Positions 54,601 through 64,000 of a stretch of DNA of 64,000 bases are shown in pieces. The position numbers and the translations under genes are program-made. Location of the stretch: contig OX442314.1 in the NCBI GenBank assembly GCA_949358305.1, positions 4,901,087 to 4,965,086 of the forward strand, read 5' to 3'. The stretch is from Strigamia acuminata. Its lineage: Eukaryota > Arthropoda > Chilopoda > Geophilomorpha > Linotaeniidae. The number at the start of each line of letters is the position of its first letter. The first letter of the stretch is position 1. Under the pieces are notes generated by a model. That model was not told the DNA's origin. It saw nothing but the letters and a program-made list of their open reading frames with translations, and did no database searches.

Positions 54601-55302
54601 AAGGAGACCGCAGGAGTATTGTTATTATCTAAACAGTCAATACTTTCTTAATTTAAATGCACCTCTCGCTCACATTGTTACAAACAGTTACAACACACAG
54701 ATTTTTTTACTGCGTGTTGCAGTGTTGTATCGAACGCGACCGCGTACGAGATTTTGAAATCCTTGAAGATTTCATGAGATTTCAAGGATTTTGAAAATCA
54801 AAATCTTTGCCTGTGCGAGATTTCCAGCTCGATTTTGCTAGAATTTACACCAATTTGCAAGACAATTTATAAGATTTCCAGGATTTCATGAGATTTGAAA
54901 GATTTCGGAGATTTCAGGGATTTGCTAAGGATTTCAGGATTTCACAAGATTTCACAAGGGTTTCTCAGAATTTCATGTGGGTTTCTTAAAATATTTTGCG
55001 ACAATTTGCAAGAAAATTTCAAAGATTTCCAGGATTTCATGAGATTTCAGAGATTTTCCAGGATTTCATGAGATTTCAAGCATTTTAAAATCCAAAATCT
55101 TTGCCTGTACGAGATTTCCAGCATTGGCTACCCCCTCGGTTAAAGCACACAATAAAAAATTCTGTGTTGTAACTGTTTGCAACAATGTGACAGAGGTGTA
55201 ATTTAAATAAAGAAAGTATTGACTGTTCAGATAATAACAATACTTCATTTTTTAATAAAAAATTAAACAATCGTGGATTACACACTCCCGCGGTCTCCTC
55301 GT
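54601..55302. mobile_element. Long inverted repeat enclosing hAT-like MITE copy 3
   Basis: The arm 54601-54712 (AAGGAGACCGCAGGAGTATT, later AAACAGTCAATACTTTCTTA) returns as its reverse complement at 55141-55302, which has about 50 bp more. Between them, about 54742-55138 is a third copy of the CGAGGGGG family: it has the TTTGCCTGTACGAGATTTCC segment and the right end GGCTACCCCCTCG (to 55138), while its left end has lost the terminal CGAGGGGGTAGC. Either a foldback element received the MITE, or the flank was duplicated in inverse order around it. Confidence 0.65.
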
Positions 55303-55911
55303 TAGTCGACAAGCAACGCACGACACGTGATCTCTATCATCCAATCAGCGCACGGAACAATGAATCAAAATAATACACCCACACGTGTCCATCTTATCCA
55401 AAACAAGTTCCAAAAACCACCACAACCCTAAAACGGCGCTTTCTCCCACCACCTCCCCCAGGGACGCCGAGTGGGTGTCGCGAGAGCAAACTCGTTAATT
55501 GGCGCGTGCAATTAGCTCCGCCATGCGCCCACCTGCTCATTACGCGACACCCGCGTAACGGCCTTAAGAAATTGTATCGATAATTAACGCGCATGCGCAT
55601 TGTTTTCACGCCGCCTTTAATAAAATTTCCCAAAAAAAAAAAAAAAAACGTTTTATGTCTCAAAACTTTATAAACGCAAAAGAAGTCGATGCAAATGAGC
55701 GGGGGGGGGGCGACCGGGGGGGTGTGGAATTCAATTAAGAGGGCGTCGCTGCACAGGTGGCGCCACCTAAGACGAACACGAGATGGGGCGGGTGGCGGGG
55801 GGGCGAGTTTGCAAAGCACGGCGTTCATCTCGTTGATTAGTTTACGCGGAATTGTTGGCGCGCCATTTTGGTGACGTCATTGTTGATTTAAACGATTGTT
55901 TGTGTGCGCAG
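55303..55911. other. End of intron 2, GC-rich with G- and C-runs
   Basis: The last 600 bp of intron 2, with a run of A at about 55634-55648 and GGGGGGGG-type tracts at 55700-55805. The acceptor GTTTGTGTGCGCAG ends at 55911. No other gene is recognised. Confidence 0.4.
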
Positions 55912-56106
55912 GTATGCGAGCTGCACATCGCCGGCTACAAATTCTCCGTTTTGAACAACGCGTTTTTGGTGCATTGTGGGCTGAAGACGAGCGATTCGTT
56001 TCACGCACGGAAGGACGAGGACCAGGAACGGAATCGACTGCTCTTCCGTCAGTTTAAGACTGAACTTAAGGACAAGTACCCGGATTCGTCCAGAAGATGT
56101 TACTGA
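55912..56106 (+). CDS. B4GAT1: B4GAT1 last exon
   Basis: Encodes the last 64 residues of beta-1,4-glucuronyltransferase 1 and the TGA stop at 56104-56106, giving a protein of 430 residues, close to the roughly 415 of vertebrate B4GAT1. It starts in phase 0 with VCELHIAGYKFSVLNNAFLV, completing the conserved block that begins FNRISQ in the previous exon, and continues with VHCGLK, RQFKTELKDKYP and the family-typical end SSRRC before a final Y. The 8.3-kb intron before it holds minisatellites, three MITEs and the antisense defensin-like gene. All three coding exons are in phase 0 and contain no break. Confidence 0.95.
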   Translation, partial: VCELHIAGYKFSVLNNAFLVHCGLKTSDSFHARKDEDQERNRLLFRQFKTELKDKYPDSSRRCY

Positions 56107-56225
56107 TGACGTGATGAGTTTGTATTTTGGTTTTTTTGTTTTTTTTGTTTTGTTTTTGTTTTGTTTTTTTTTTTGTGTTTTTGTGTGTATGGAGATGATT
56201 TGTTTGTTTTTTGGTTTTGATTGCG

Positions 56226-56231
56226 ATTAAA
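56226..56231 (+). promoter_or_regulatory. Candidate poly(A) signal of B4GAT1
   Basis: ATTAAA lies 120 bp after the stop codon and is followed by a GT-rich stretch (TTGGTGTTTGTTTTTTGGGG), a usual arrangement at a cleavage site. It is a common variant of AATAAA; no AATAAA lies closer to the stop. Confidence 0.5.
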
Positions 56232-56329
56232 ATGGATTTAGATAATTGGTGTTTGTTTTTTGGGGGATGTTTGGGTGGGAAGTGGGTGGAAGTTGGACGA
56301 TTTTTGGGAGAATTTGTGTGAGGATCGGG

Positions 56330-56800
56330 AAAGTTTATGGAAATTCGGCAAAATTCGAAAAAATTGATTAAAATTTGAGAAATTGATCAAAATTCGACAA
56401 AATTTATCAAAATTCGACAAAATTAATCAAAATTCGACAAAATTGATCAAAATTCGACAAAATTTATCAAAATTCGACAATATTGTTCAAAATTCGACAA
56501 AACTTATTACAATTTGACAATATTGATCAAAATTCGACGAAATTTATCAAATTCGGTAAACATTTTGTGATACTTTTGTCAAAAGTTCGACAAAATTGAT
56601 GAAAATTCGTCTGTTTGACGAAATTGATGAAAAATCGATAACGTTTATCAAAATTGATCAAAATTCATCACAATTCTTGAAATTTTGATTAAAAGTCATG
56701 AAAAGTTCATGACATTTATCAAAATTCGACACAATTTATCAATTTTTATCTAAATTCGGTCAAAATCATGAAAAAATCGATAAATTTTATCAAATTTCGA
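56330..56800. repeat. 20-bp minisatellite, degenerate to the right
   Basis: About a dozen copies of AAATTGATCAAAATTCGACA run from 56340 to 56570 and then fade into AATTCATCA and AATCGATAA words to about 56800. Confidence 0.88.
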
Positions 56801-57179
56801 CTAATTGCATCGAATTTAATCAAACTCGACCAAGTTAAAGAAAATTAATTTAAAAGTAAGCAAACGTCATCTAAAACTGACCGAATTCATCAAAAATTGA
56901 TTTCTGAACGGCTTCCACAAATTCAACAAGAAAATCCATCAAAACTGAACCCGTAAACCATATAAACACACTGGTGGGAATACGGATAAGGAAACAGATT
57001 TTGTTGCTATTTTATAACATTGTGCAACACATGGGAAAGTAAAAAAGAAATCACTATGTCATAAACGGACGATCCCAAACTGAGTTTTTCTGCAATTTAC
57101 TCGCAACTTTTAGCGTAATTAAAACAATGCACTTCCACTTTCTGCAAATCAATAAAAAAAACTGTAAAACTAATTGATG
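56801..57179. other. Intergenic, no gene recognised
   Basis: AT-rich, non-tandem sequence with no open frame or element end. Confidence 0.35.
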
Positions 57180-57279
57180 CAAACATTACGAAACATTACG
57201 TAACGTCATTTTTACGGGAAAATTACGCAATCAATTACGCAACGTAATTCTAACGTAAAAATTACGCAACATTACTTAA
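57180..57279. repeat. 27-bp satellite, left part, interrupted by a MITE
   Basis: Copies of the ACGTAATTCTAACGTAAAAA / ATTACGCAACATTAC unit end at 57279 with TTAA and continue after the MITE at 57687. Confidence 0.8.
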
Positions 57280-57682
57280 CCTTCCCATAGCCATGGTAGG
57301 TCAAAAAAATTACAGAAGTGCAAAAATCACTGTAATTCTTTTTTTCCTGAAAATTAATTAATGAGGTTAACTTTTATTCCTCAAAAACATTTTTTTCTTA
57401 TTTTATAATGTCTAAATACAAATAGTTTTTCAATAATTAATAAGATAATTTAATATTTATAATATAAAACACCCTTAATGGGAGCGCCGTACACCACTTT
57501 GCCATCTGTTTGCACTAGGTGGCGTATTAAAATTAGTCCTAAAACATGTGCTTTTACCAGGAAAAATGCGATTGCACCAGGAAAAATGTGATTGTGCACA
57601 TGTGCAGAAGGATTTTTAAAAGAAGGCAGAAATGACCGACCTTAGCTAGCAATGGTGGAAACTAGGCTTGGCTATGGGAAGG
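57280..57682. mobile_element. piggyBac-like MITE in the TTAA target
   Basis: A 403-bp element begins CCTTCCCATAGCCA and ends with the exact reverse complement TGGCTATGGGAAGG. It is flanked on both sides by TTAA (57276-57279 and 57683-57686), the invariant piggyBac target duplication, and the CCYT start fits piggyBac ends. No transposase frame is present. It split a 27-bp satellite. The superfamily rests on TTAA and the terminal bases. Confidence 0.85.
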
Positions 57683-57686
57683 TTAA

Positions 57687-58110
57687 ACGTACAAATTATG
57701 CAACATTAGTTCGACGTACAAATTATGCAACATTAGTTCGACGTACAAATTATGCAACATTAGTTCGACGTACAAATTATGCAACGTAATTTTTACGTAC
57801 AAATTACGTAACGTAATTTTAACGTACAAATTACGTAACGTAATTTTAACGTACAAATTACGCAACATTACTTAAACGTACAAATTATGCAACATTAGTT
57901 CGACGTACAAATTATGCAACATTAGTTCGACGTACAAATTATACAACGTAATTTTTACGTACAAATTACGTAACGTAATTTTAACGTACAAATTACGTAA
58001 CGTAATTTTAACGTAAAAATAACGTAACGTTACTTTAACGTAGAAATTATGCAACGTAATTTTAACGTACAAATTACGCGACGTAATTTTAACGTAAAAA
58101 ACAATATTTT
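57687..58110. repeat. 27-bp satellite, right part
   Basis: About 15 copies of GTACAAATTACGTAACGTAA plus TTTTAAC, with a second variant GTACAAATTATGCAACATTA plus GTTCGAC. The variants alternate in blocks (three of one, three or four of the other), the sign of higher-order copying. Each unit has nested ACGT palindromes. Confidence 0.93.
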
Positions 58111-58191
58111 TATTCAAACAAAGAAAGAATATTGTTTCAAAGTAAAAAAAAAGAATATTAAGCGCATAAAAAGGACGTGCACGGCGCATCA

Positions 58192-58458
58192 ATGGCGTCG
58201 CTTATCGCTCTTCAAGCGGCGCTTTTTTCTCTAATCGGCATCTTGCTGCCGCGCCGTTGTGCCGGTCACGTGCGTCCTGGCTTAAATCAACACAACGATG
58301 ACATTTCCTGCAACGATGTCCACGAGCGGACTTCCAGCGACGGTCGGACGGACGAGAACGGACGATTGATGAGGATGACGTCATCATTCAATTTGCAGCA
58401 TGGGAATTTGCAGCTCGCGATCGTTCGGGATTTCCATCGGCGTCGTAAAGGAATTTAA
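58192..58458 (+). CDS. Possible small secreted protein or first exon (88 codons)
   Basis: The ATG at 58192 opens MASLIALQAALFSLIGILL followed by a polar part, which looks like a secretion signal. A TATA-like CATAAAAAGG lies about 20-30 bp upstream (58165-58174). The rest is hydrophilic with two cysteines and no family I recognise, and the region is GC-richer than its surroundings. It may be a gene of its own, the 5' exon of a spliced gene, or chance. Confidence 0.22.
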   Translation: MASLIALQAALFSLIGILLPRRCAGHVRPGLNQHNDDISCNDVHERTSSDGRTDENGRLMRMTSSFNLQHGNLQLAIVRDFHRRRKGI

Positions 58459-58734
58459 TTGCTCGCCCGGGAAATGGGTGACTATAATTCTTTAGTCGAG
58501 ACGCTGAGTTTGCGTTTTTAGTCGTTGCGTTTATTGCGCGCGCGCCAATCCCGGCCCACTCTCCCGCTTTCTTCGATAATACCAAATTCGCCGATAAAAT
58601 TTGATAAAAACAATAGGGAAGTTGAATGTTTCTATTGAAATAAGCAGAGAGTGGGAAAAAGTTGGTTTTTGGTTCAGTTGATTTGCATAGAGGTAATTGA
58701 CTAATTGGATGGCGAAGCGCGTTGAGGGTTGTCC
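58459..58734. other. Intergenic, no gene recognised
   Basis: Non-tandem sequence with no supported feature. Confidence 0.3.
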
Positions 58735-59690
58735 TGGAAATTCTGCCGTTGAAGTATCGATGTTTTCTGATGGGTATTGATGTTTTATTAAAGAGTGTGA
58801 GTGTTTGCTGATAAATGTCGGGTGTTTTTTATGAATGTTGATAATTTTTATTGAATATCGATGTTTTTACGGAAGAATTTCGATATTTTTTTTATGAATA
58901 TCGATGCTTTATGTGGGATATTGATAATTCTCGATTAGTATTGACATTTCTTGTGTTCAATATCGATATTTCTTGTTGTTTTGAATACTGATATTTTCTG
59001 TTGTTTTGAATATCGATATTTCCTGTTGTTTTGAATATCGATATTTCCTGTTGTTTTGAATATCGATATTTCCTGTTGTTTTGAATATCGATATTTCCTG
59101 TTGTTTTGAATATCGATATTTCCAGTTGTTTTGAATATCGATATTTTCTGTTGTTTTGGCTATCGATATTTCCTGTTGTTTTGAATATCGATGTTTTAGA
59201 TGAATATCGATATCTTTTCACAGACGAATATCGATATCTTTTCACAGACGAATATCGATATCTTTTCACAGACGAATATCGATATCTTTTCACAGACGAA
59301 TATCGATATCTTTTTACAGACGAATATCGATATTTTTCAGATATATATCGATATATTTCAAATGAATATTGATATTTTCACAGATAAATATCGATATTTT
59401 CACAGATAAATATCGATATTTTTATAGATGAATATGAATATCGATATTTTTACAGATGAACATGAATATCGATATTTTTACAGATGAATATGAATGAAGA
59501 TATTTTCACTAATAAAAATCGATATTTTTTTTAACACCGAAAAAAATCGATTTTTTTTTTTTAGAATATCAAAAACATCAACATTTTTTATTGAGTATCC
59601 ATATTTTCACCGATAATCATTAGACAAATATCGATTTTTCGACCGATAAATATCGATATTTCTCCCAAAATGTCCACATTTTCTAAACAA
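58735..59690. repeat. TATCGATA-rich arrays (25-bp and 24-bp units)
   Basis: The core is a 25-bp array (TTTTGAATATCGATATTTCC plus TGTTG, about 58975-59190) followed by a 24-bp array (GACGAATATCGATATCTTTT plus CACA, about 59215-59330) and related looser copies. About twenty perfect TATCGATA palindromes fall in 58950-59660. In Drosophila, TATCGATA is the DREF site and contains CGATA, the BEAF-32 boundary motif. Whether that applies here is unknown. Confidence 0.9.
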
Positions 59691-60109
59691 AATATCGACA
59701 AAAGTCAAATATTCCCAACTCCACCATCCCATCCATCTATCCCACATCGATTCATCTCTCCTTCCATCCCCTTTTCCAACAAACGACAACTTTCGCCGCT
59801 CCATCGAAAATAATCTCCGCAAGTCTCTTCCTCCACACATCTAATCAAATCCATTCCACTTCCGATGAATGCTCCAAAGGAAGTGTGGCGGCGGACCCCT
59901 TCGGCCATCTCAAGCCGCCCACGCGCCACACTAATGACACCACTCACCTTTAACCATCCCGATAGGGACGCCATTATCGACCGCTCGCGCATGCGCCCCT
60001 CCGATAACACCGCGCCGCGGGAGACAGAAAACCTCGCACAAACCCCGTCGTAAAATCGCGCCTGCGCACATCCTCCGCCACCTGTGAATAAATGCATGAA
60101 GCAGCGGGG
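59691..60109. other. Intergenic, moderately GC-rich
   Basis: Non-tandem sequence, GC-richer at 59860-60090, with open frames on both strands and no recognisable product. It may be regulatory. Confidence 0.35.
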
Positions 60110-60400
60110 GACACCGACCAATGGTCAGCGATGGTCACTCGATGACCCCCCACATTACTGAACAGAGGGGGACGTTTGTTGACCCCCCCCCCCGCATTGC
60201 TGATCAATAATCAGTGAGACGGAGATGCTCGATGACCCCCCCCCGCGTTGCTGACCAATGGTCAAGGGAGATGTGGGTGGCTAAGAATATTCGGGAACAT
60301 TCGTTGACCAATGGTCAGCGATGGGAAGACGCTCGATGACCCCCGCGTTGCTGACCAATGGTCAAGGGGGATGTGGGGGGGCTAAGAATATTCGATTATT
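60110..60400. repeat. GACCAATGGTCAGCGATGG repeats with poly(C)
   Basis: Five imperfect copies of CTGACCAATGGTCA (itself a palindrome, TGACCAATGGTCA) are linked by CTCGATGACCCCCC, GCGTTG and AAGGGGGATGTGGG. Spacing is irregular, 60-90 bp. Confidence 0.8.
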
Positions 60401-61029
60401 GTAGAAAGTCACCTGCCGTGGAGTGTCCGGTGACCCGCGTTCGGGGGGTCGTTGGAAGACGTTTTGGTGGACGCAGGAGTGGATAATTGGTTATTGCAGC
60501 GGGGAATTGAGTTTGGTAGAATTTTAGTGATTTGTTGGTGTCGGACGGGGGATTCGGGCGGAGGATTCGGGCGGGGAAGCGGCAAGTGGAGTCGGGGGAC
60601 GTTGGATGTGGGTTAACGATGCGGAGTTTAGAATGCAGTGTCATTGATGATGATGGAGGAGTTGAGGGAGTTGTTTGGGATGGGGATGGGGATGGGTTTG
60701 GGCCATTGTTGGGTTGCTGGATGGGAAATCGAGTTAGATTGGATGGGATATCGAATGATTGATGGATTTTTTTTAGTTTTTAGGTTGTTTTTTTTTTTAA
60801 TTTATAAAAAAGAATAATTGGTTTATTGAGTGGATCTGGAATTTGCTGGATTTGATGCCGATTTGGCTGTTTTTCAGCTGTTTTGCTGTATTTATAGCTG
60901 ATTTACAAGATTTTGTGGATTATCAAGCTGATTTTTTTTTAGATTTCTTAGATTTATAAACTGATGTTCCTGATTTTTTGAATTTCCAAGTTGATTTTCC
61001 AAATTTCTTGATTTTACAAGCAAATTTTC
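60401..61029. other. Intergenic, no gene recognised
   Basis: A G-rich part (60440-60740) precedes a T-rich part. The open frame at 60532-60762 is glycine/aspartate-rich and low-complexity. Nothing is supported. Confidence 0.3.
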
Positions 61030-61520
61030 GAGATTATCTAGTTTTTAACTGATTTTCAAGATTTCCAAGCTGAGTTTTAAGATTTCCAAGCTGAGTTTTA
61101 AGATTTCCAAGCTGATTTCTAAGATTTCTTGTGTTTCCTAGCTGATTTCTAAGATTTTCTAGCTGATTTTCAAGATTTCCAAGTTGAGTTTCAAAATTTC
61201 CAAGCTGATTTCTAAGATTTCTTGGATTTCCAAGATAATTTCTAAGATTTCCTAGCTGATTTCTACGATTTCTTCAAATTCCAAGCTGATTTCTAAGATT
61301 TCCTAGCTGATTTCTAAGATTTCTTCGATTTCCAAGCTGAGTTCTAAGATTTCTTGGATTTCCAACCTGATTTCTAAGATTTCTTGGATTTCCAACCTGA
61401 TTTCTAAGATTTCTTGGATTTCCAAGCTGTTTTTCAAGATTTCCTGAATTCCAAAGCTGACTTTCAAGAATTTCTGATTTCCAAGATTTTCTCGATTTCC
61501 AAACCGGATTCGCTGAATTT
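61030..61520. repeat. 30-bp minisatellite, degenerate
   Basis: About fifteen copies of GATTTCTAAGATTTCTTGGA plus TTTCCAAGCT. The minus-strand open frame (NPRNLRNQVG repeats) is an artefact of the 30-bp period. Confidence 0.9.
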
Positions 61521-62334
61521 TCTGGATTTTCAGTCAATTTACAAAATCTCTTAAATAACCAAGCTGATTTTCCACACAACTCCATGCTCAGATGCACAGA
61601 TCCACAGACACCTCAACAGAGCCGAACTGAATTCAAGTGGATGAAAACTGAACTAATTTGCCAACAACCAGCCCAAAATAAAACTCCCATCATCAAAATT
61701 TCCAAATTTTATTCCTCCTTAAATTCCACATCCACGCTGCCTAAACACCTTTACGAACCCCAAATATAAATATCCAGTCGAGTATCGCGCCATTTTGTTG
61801 TCTAACGACCGCCATTTTGTGGCGTAATGTGTGCTGCGGCTGCCGGGTTACATTTTTTCGCGTGCCGACCGCGTATTTTATGGCTAAATCAAAGGGTTTT
61901 GTGTTATATAACCCCATCCTTATTCCTCGCCATCGCCGACCCACTTCATCTTGCGCAACGAGCGTTTCTTTTCTTTATTTTTATTTTTATTGCGCCGCGC
62001 ATTAATACAAAGATGAGCGGCGCGAGCTTTTGTTTGGAGTCGAGAGAGGGCGCATTTCGAGTTGCATTTCGGGATTTGATGATTGCGATGAGAAATGAGT
62101 GAAATGCGCTTGTGGGATGTTTGTGTGGAAATAAGCCGCGGACGTTTTTATTTTTATTTTTATCGCGCTGCATCTCGGTTATTAGACATCGTTTCTCTTT
62201 TTCGGCTCGGAGAGATGGAGAGAGAAAGAGAGAGATAAACCCACTTTGGGGTTTGCGAATGAAATTTAAAAACGAGAGGGGAAATAGAATTAAAAATTAA
62301 ATTGAAAAATTAAATTAAAAATTAGATTATTCGA
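61521..62334. other. Intergenic, with GCCATTTTGT motifs
   Basis: Non-tandem sequence. GCGCCATTTTGTTG and CCGCCATTTTGTGG lie at about 61788-61822, related to the motif families seen elsewhere. No gene is recognised. Confidence 0.35.
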
Positions 62335-63020
62335 GAAGTTGGTGGGAGAATCGATTACGGAATATCGATTTTTTTTTAGGCGGGGTGTTTTATTGTTTTT
62401 AATCGATTTTTTTCGATTTTTGTTATCGTTTTTGAATTGTGGGGATTTTTAATCGATTTTAATCGATTTTTGTTATTGTTTTTGAATTGTGGTTTTTTTT
62501 ATCGTGTTTTCGTTGTTTTTAATCGATTTTTGTCGATTTTTGTTATTGTTTTTTAATTGTGGGTTTTTTTAGTCATGTTATTTGTTATTTTAAATCGATT
62601 TTATTTAATTTTTGTCATTGTTCTTGAATTATTGGATTTTTTAACTCGATTTTTGTCATAGTTGTCGAATTGTGCGATTTTTTAATCGATTTTTGTGGTC
62701 GTTTTTGAATTTGAGTATTTTTTAATCGATTTAGAATTTTGATTTTTTAAAAACTTGTAAATGTTGGTGTTTCTATCGATTTTAATGGCGATATTTCAAT
62801 TTATTTTAAATACAAATCGATTATTCAATTCTATTTAAATTTGAGAAATTTAATTCACATTAAATATCGATATTAAAACCCTTTTAATAATAATAATAAT
62901 GTTTAAATATCGATTTTTTTAAAATAATGTTTAAACATTATTTTTAAAAAAATCGGTATTTAAACCTAAAAAAATCGATATTTAAACATCATTTTAAAAA
63001 AATCGAAGTTCAAAAATTTC
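62335..63020. repeat. AATCGATTTTT-rich degenerate repeat
   Basis: Many AATCGATTTTT words alternate with TTTGTTATTGTTTTTGAATT and similar at 30-60 bp spacing, with a self-complementary part at 62880-62990 (AATATCGATTTTTTT facing AAAAAAATCGGTATT). Confidence 0.8.
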
Positions 63021-63195
63021 CAAACTTACAAATATTTCCAAAATTTTTAAAATTTCCAAAATTTCCAAAATTTCCAAATTCCCAAAATTTCCAAATTTCC
63101 AAAATTTCCAAAATTTCCAAAATTTCCAAAATTTAAAAAATTTCAAACATTTCAAAAATTTCAAAAATTTCAAAAATTTTCAAAAAATCAAAATT
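63021..63195. repeat. 10-bp minisatellite (AAAATTTCCA)
   Basis: About sixteen copies of AAAATTTCCA, turning into AAAATTTCAA on the right. Ten base pairs is close to one helical turn, so these A/T runs are phased and may bend the DNA; that is inference. Confidence 0.85.
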
Positions 63196-64000
63196 TATTA
63201 AATTCCCAAAAAATCGATCATTTAGTCAATTCAAAATATCGATATAACCAAACACGTAGCACATTTCAATCCCACCGACCCGATCACCCGACCCGACCGA
63301 GACTCGTGACTCCTACTCGCAACAATAAAAAAATCCAAAAGTAAATTTCACTCCATTCCCTTCCCTTCCCTTCCATTCCTCTCCATTTCATCTCATCTCA
63401 TTCCATTTCATTATTTGCTCTTCCCTCTTATCAGCCGACATTTTTCTTTCTTTTTATTATTACACGAACTAAGAAACAAGTTATTACTCCAATTGATGAT
63501 TTCTTGATCTCCTGATCCGTGAATCTCTCTTTTTTTTCCCTTTCCCTTTTTCAATTTCGCTCCCCCCTGTGGGAAACTCCAACAACTCCAGCGCGCCAGA
63601 TGTGCATTGGTCGCCATCTTGCCGCGCCGTTAACCCGAAATTAATTACGAATCATTTCATATCTTTTTCATTTCATTTCATCTCAAAATTTAATATCAAA
63701 AGGAAAAAAAAAAAACGAATAAAGAAAAATTCTTTTATTTTCAAATTTGCATCTTTAGTACACAAAGAGTTATGAAAATGGCGGCCATTTTTCACGGCGT
63801 CGGCCAAATGCACTTTTCATTGAGCATTTGGCTAAATGGAGCGTTAAGAAGAAGAGAGATAGCGGGCGAGACGAAAAAATGTCGGGGAAATTGAAAAAGC
63901 AAATTGCCATTTCTCCATTTCCAACCTCATTTCGCCGCATCAAACATGGCGGCGAAAATAGCCGACGGTGCGCCACCGAGCGTTGATATCGCCAACCCTA
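63196..64000. other. Intergenic to the window end
   Basis: Non-tandem sequence with a pyrimidine-rich strip (CCCTTCCCTTCCATTCC, 63356-63420) and AAAATGGCGGCCATTTTT, an almost perfect palindrome, at 63776-63793. No gene is recognised. Confidence 0.35.

Overview
This window is eukaryotic, almost certainly from an invertebrate animal and most likely an arthropod; I cannot name the species. The reasons are two spliced genes with GT-AG introns and animal-type products, a full-length Ty3/gypsy-class retrotransposon, short non-autonomous DNA transposons with mariner, pogo, hAT and piggyBac style ends, and an AT-rich background crowded with minisatellites. There are no prokaryotic operons and no CRISPR array.

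Layout. Positions 1-27,000 hold no gene I can support. This stretch is AT-rich sequence broken by about a dozen unrelated tandem arrays with units of 13-35 bp, one foldback element with mariner-like TA ends (7166-7906), a tripled pogo-like element (19988-20614) and a satellite that switches orientation at a perfect palindrome (centre 22099/22100). Positions 27,399-40,914 are one complete minus-strand LTR retrotransposon of 13.5 kb with two identical 996-bp LTRs, inserted into a 30-bp satellite. It encodes a large Gag, a Pol reached by a -1 frameshift on two consecutive A-AAA-AAC heptamers, and an unrecognised 955-residue third ORF whose ATG sits directly behind a good splice acceptor. Positions 44,551-56,106 carry a three-coding-exon gene for beta-1,4-glucuronyltransferase 1 (B4GAT1, plus strand). 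Its 8.3-kb second intron is packed with minisatellites and hAT-like MITEs, and it contains a tiny antisense two-exon gene (50,770-50,999) for a secreted six-cysteine, defensin-like peptide. Positions 56,107-64,000 hold more tandem arrays, a piggyBac-like MITE inside a 27-bp satellite, and a zone with about twenty TATCGATA motifs.

How the parts relate. B4GAT1 is a Golgi enzyme of the matriglycan (dystroglycan) pathway and its coding exons are GC-rich islands in AT-rich DNA. The nested defensin-like gene is compact and independent, with its own poly(A) signals. The retrotransposon looks young and potentially competent. The repeated theme is mobile DNA landing inside tandem arrays: the LTR element splits the 30-bp satellite and the piggyBac-like MITE splits the 27-bp satellite.
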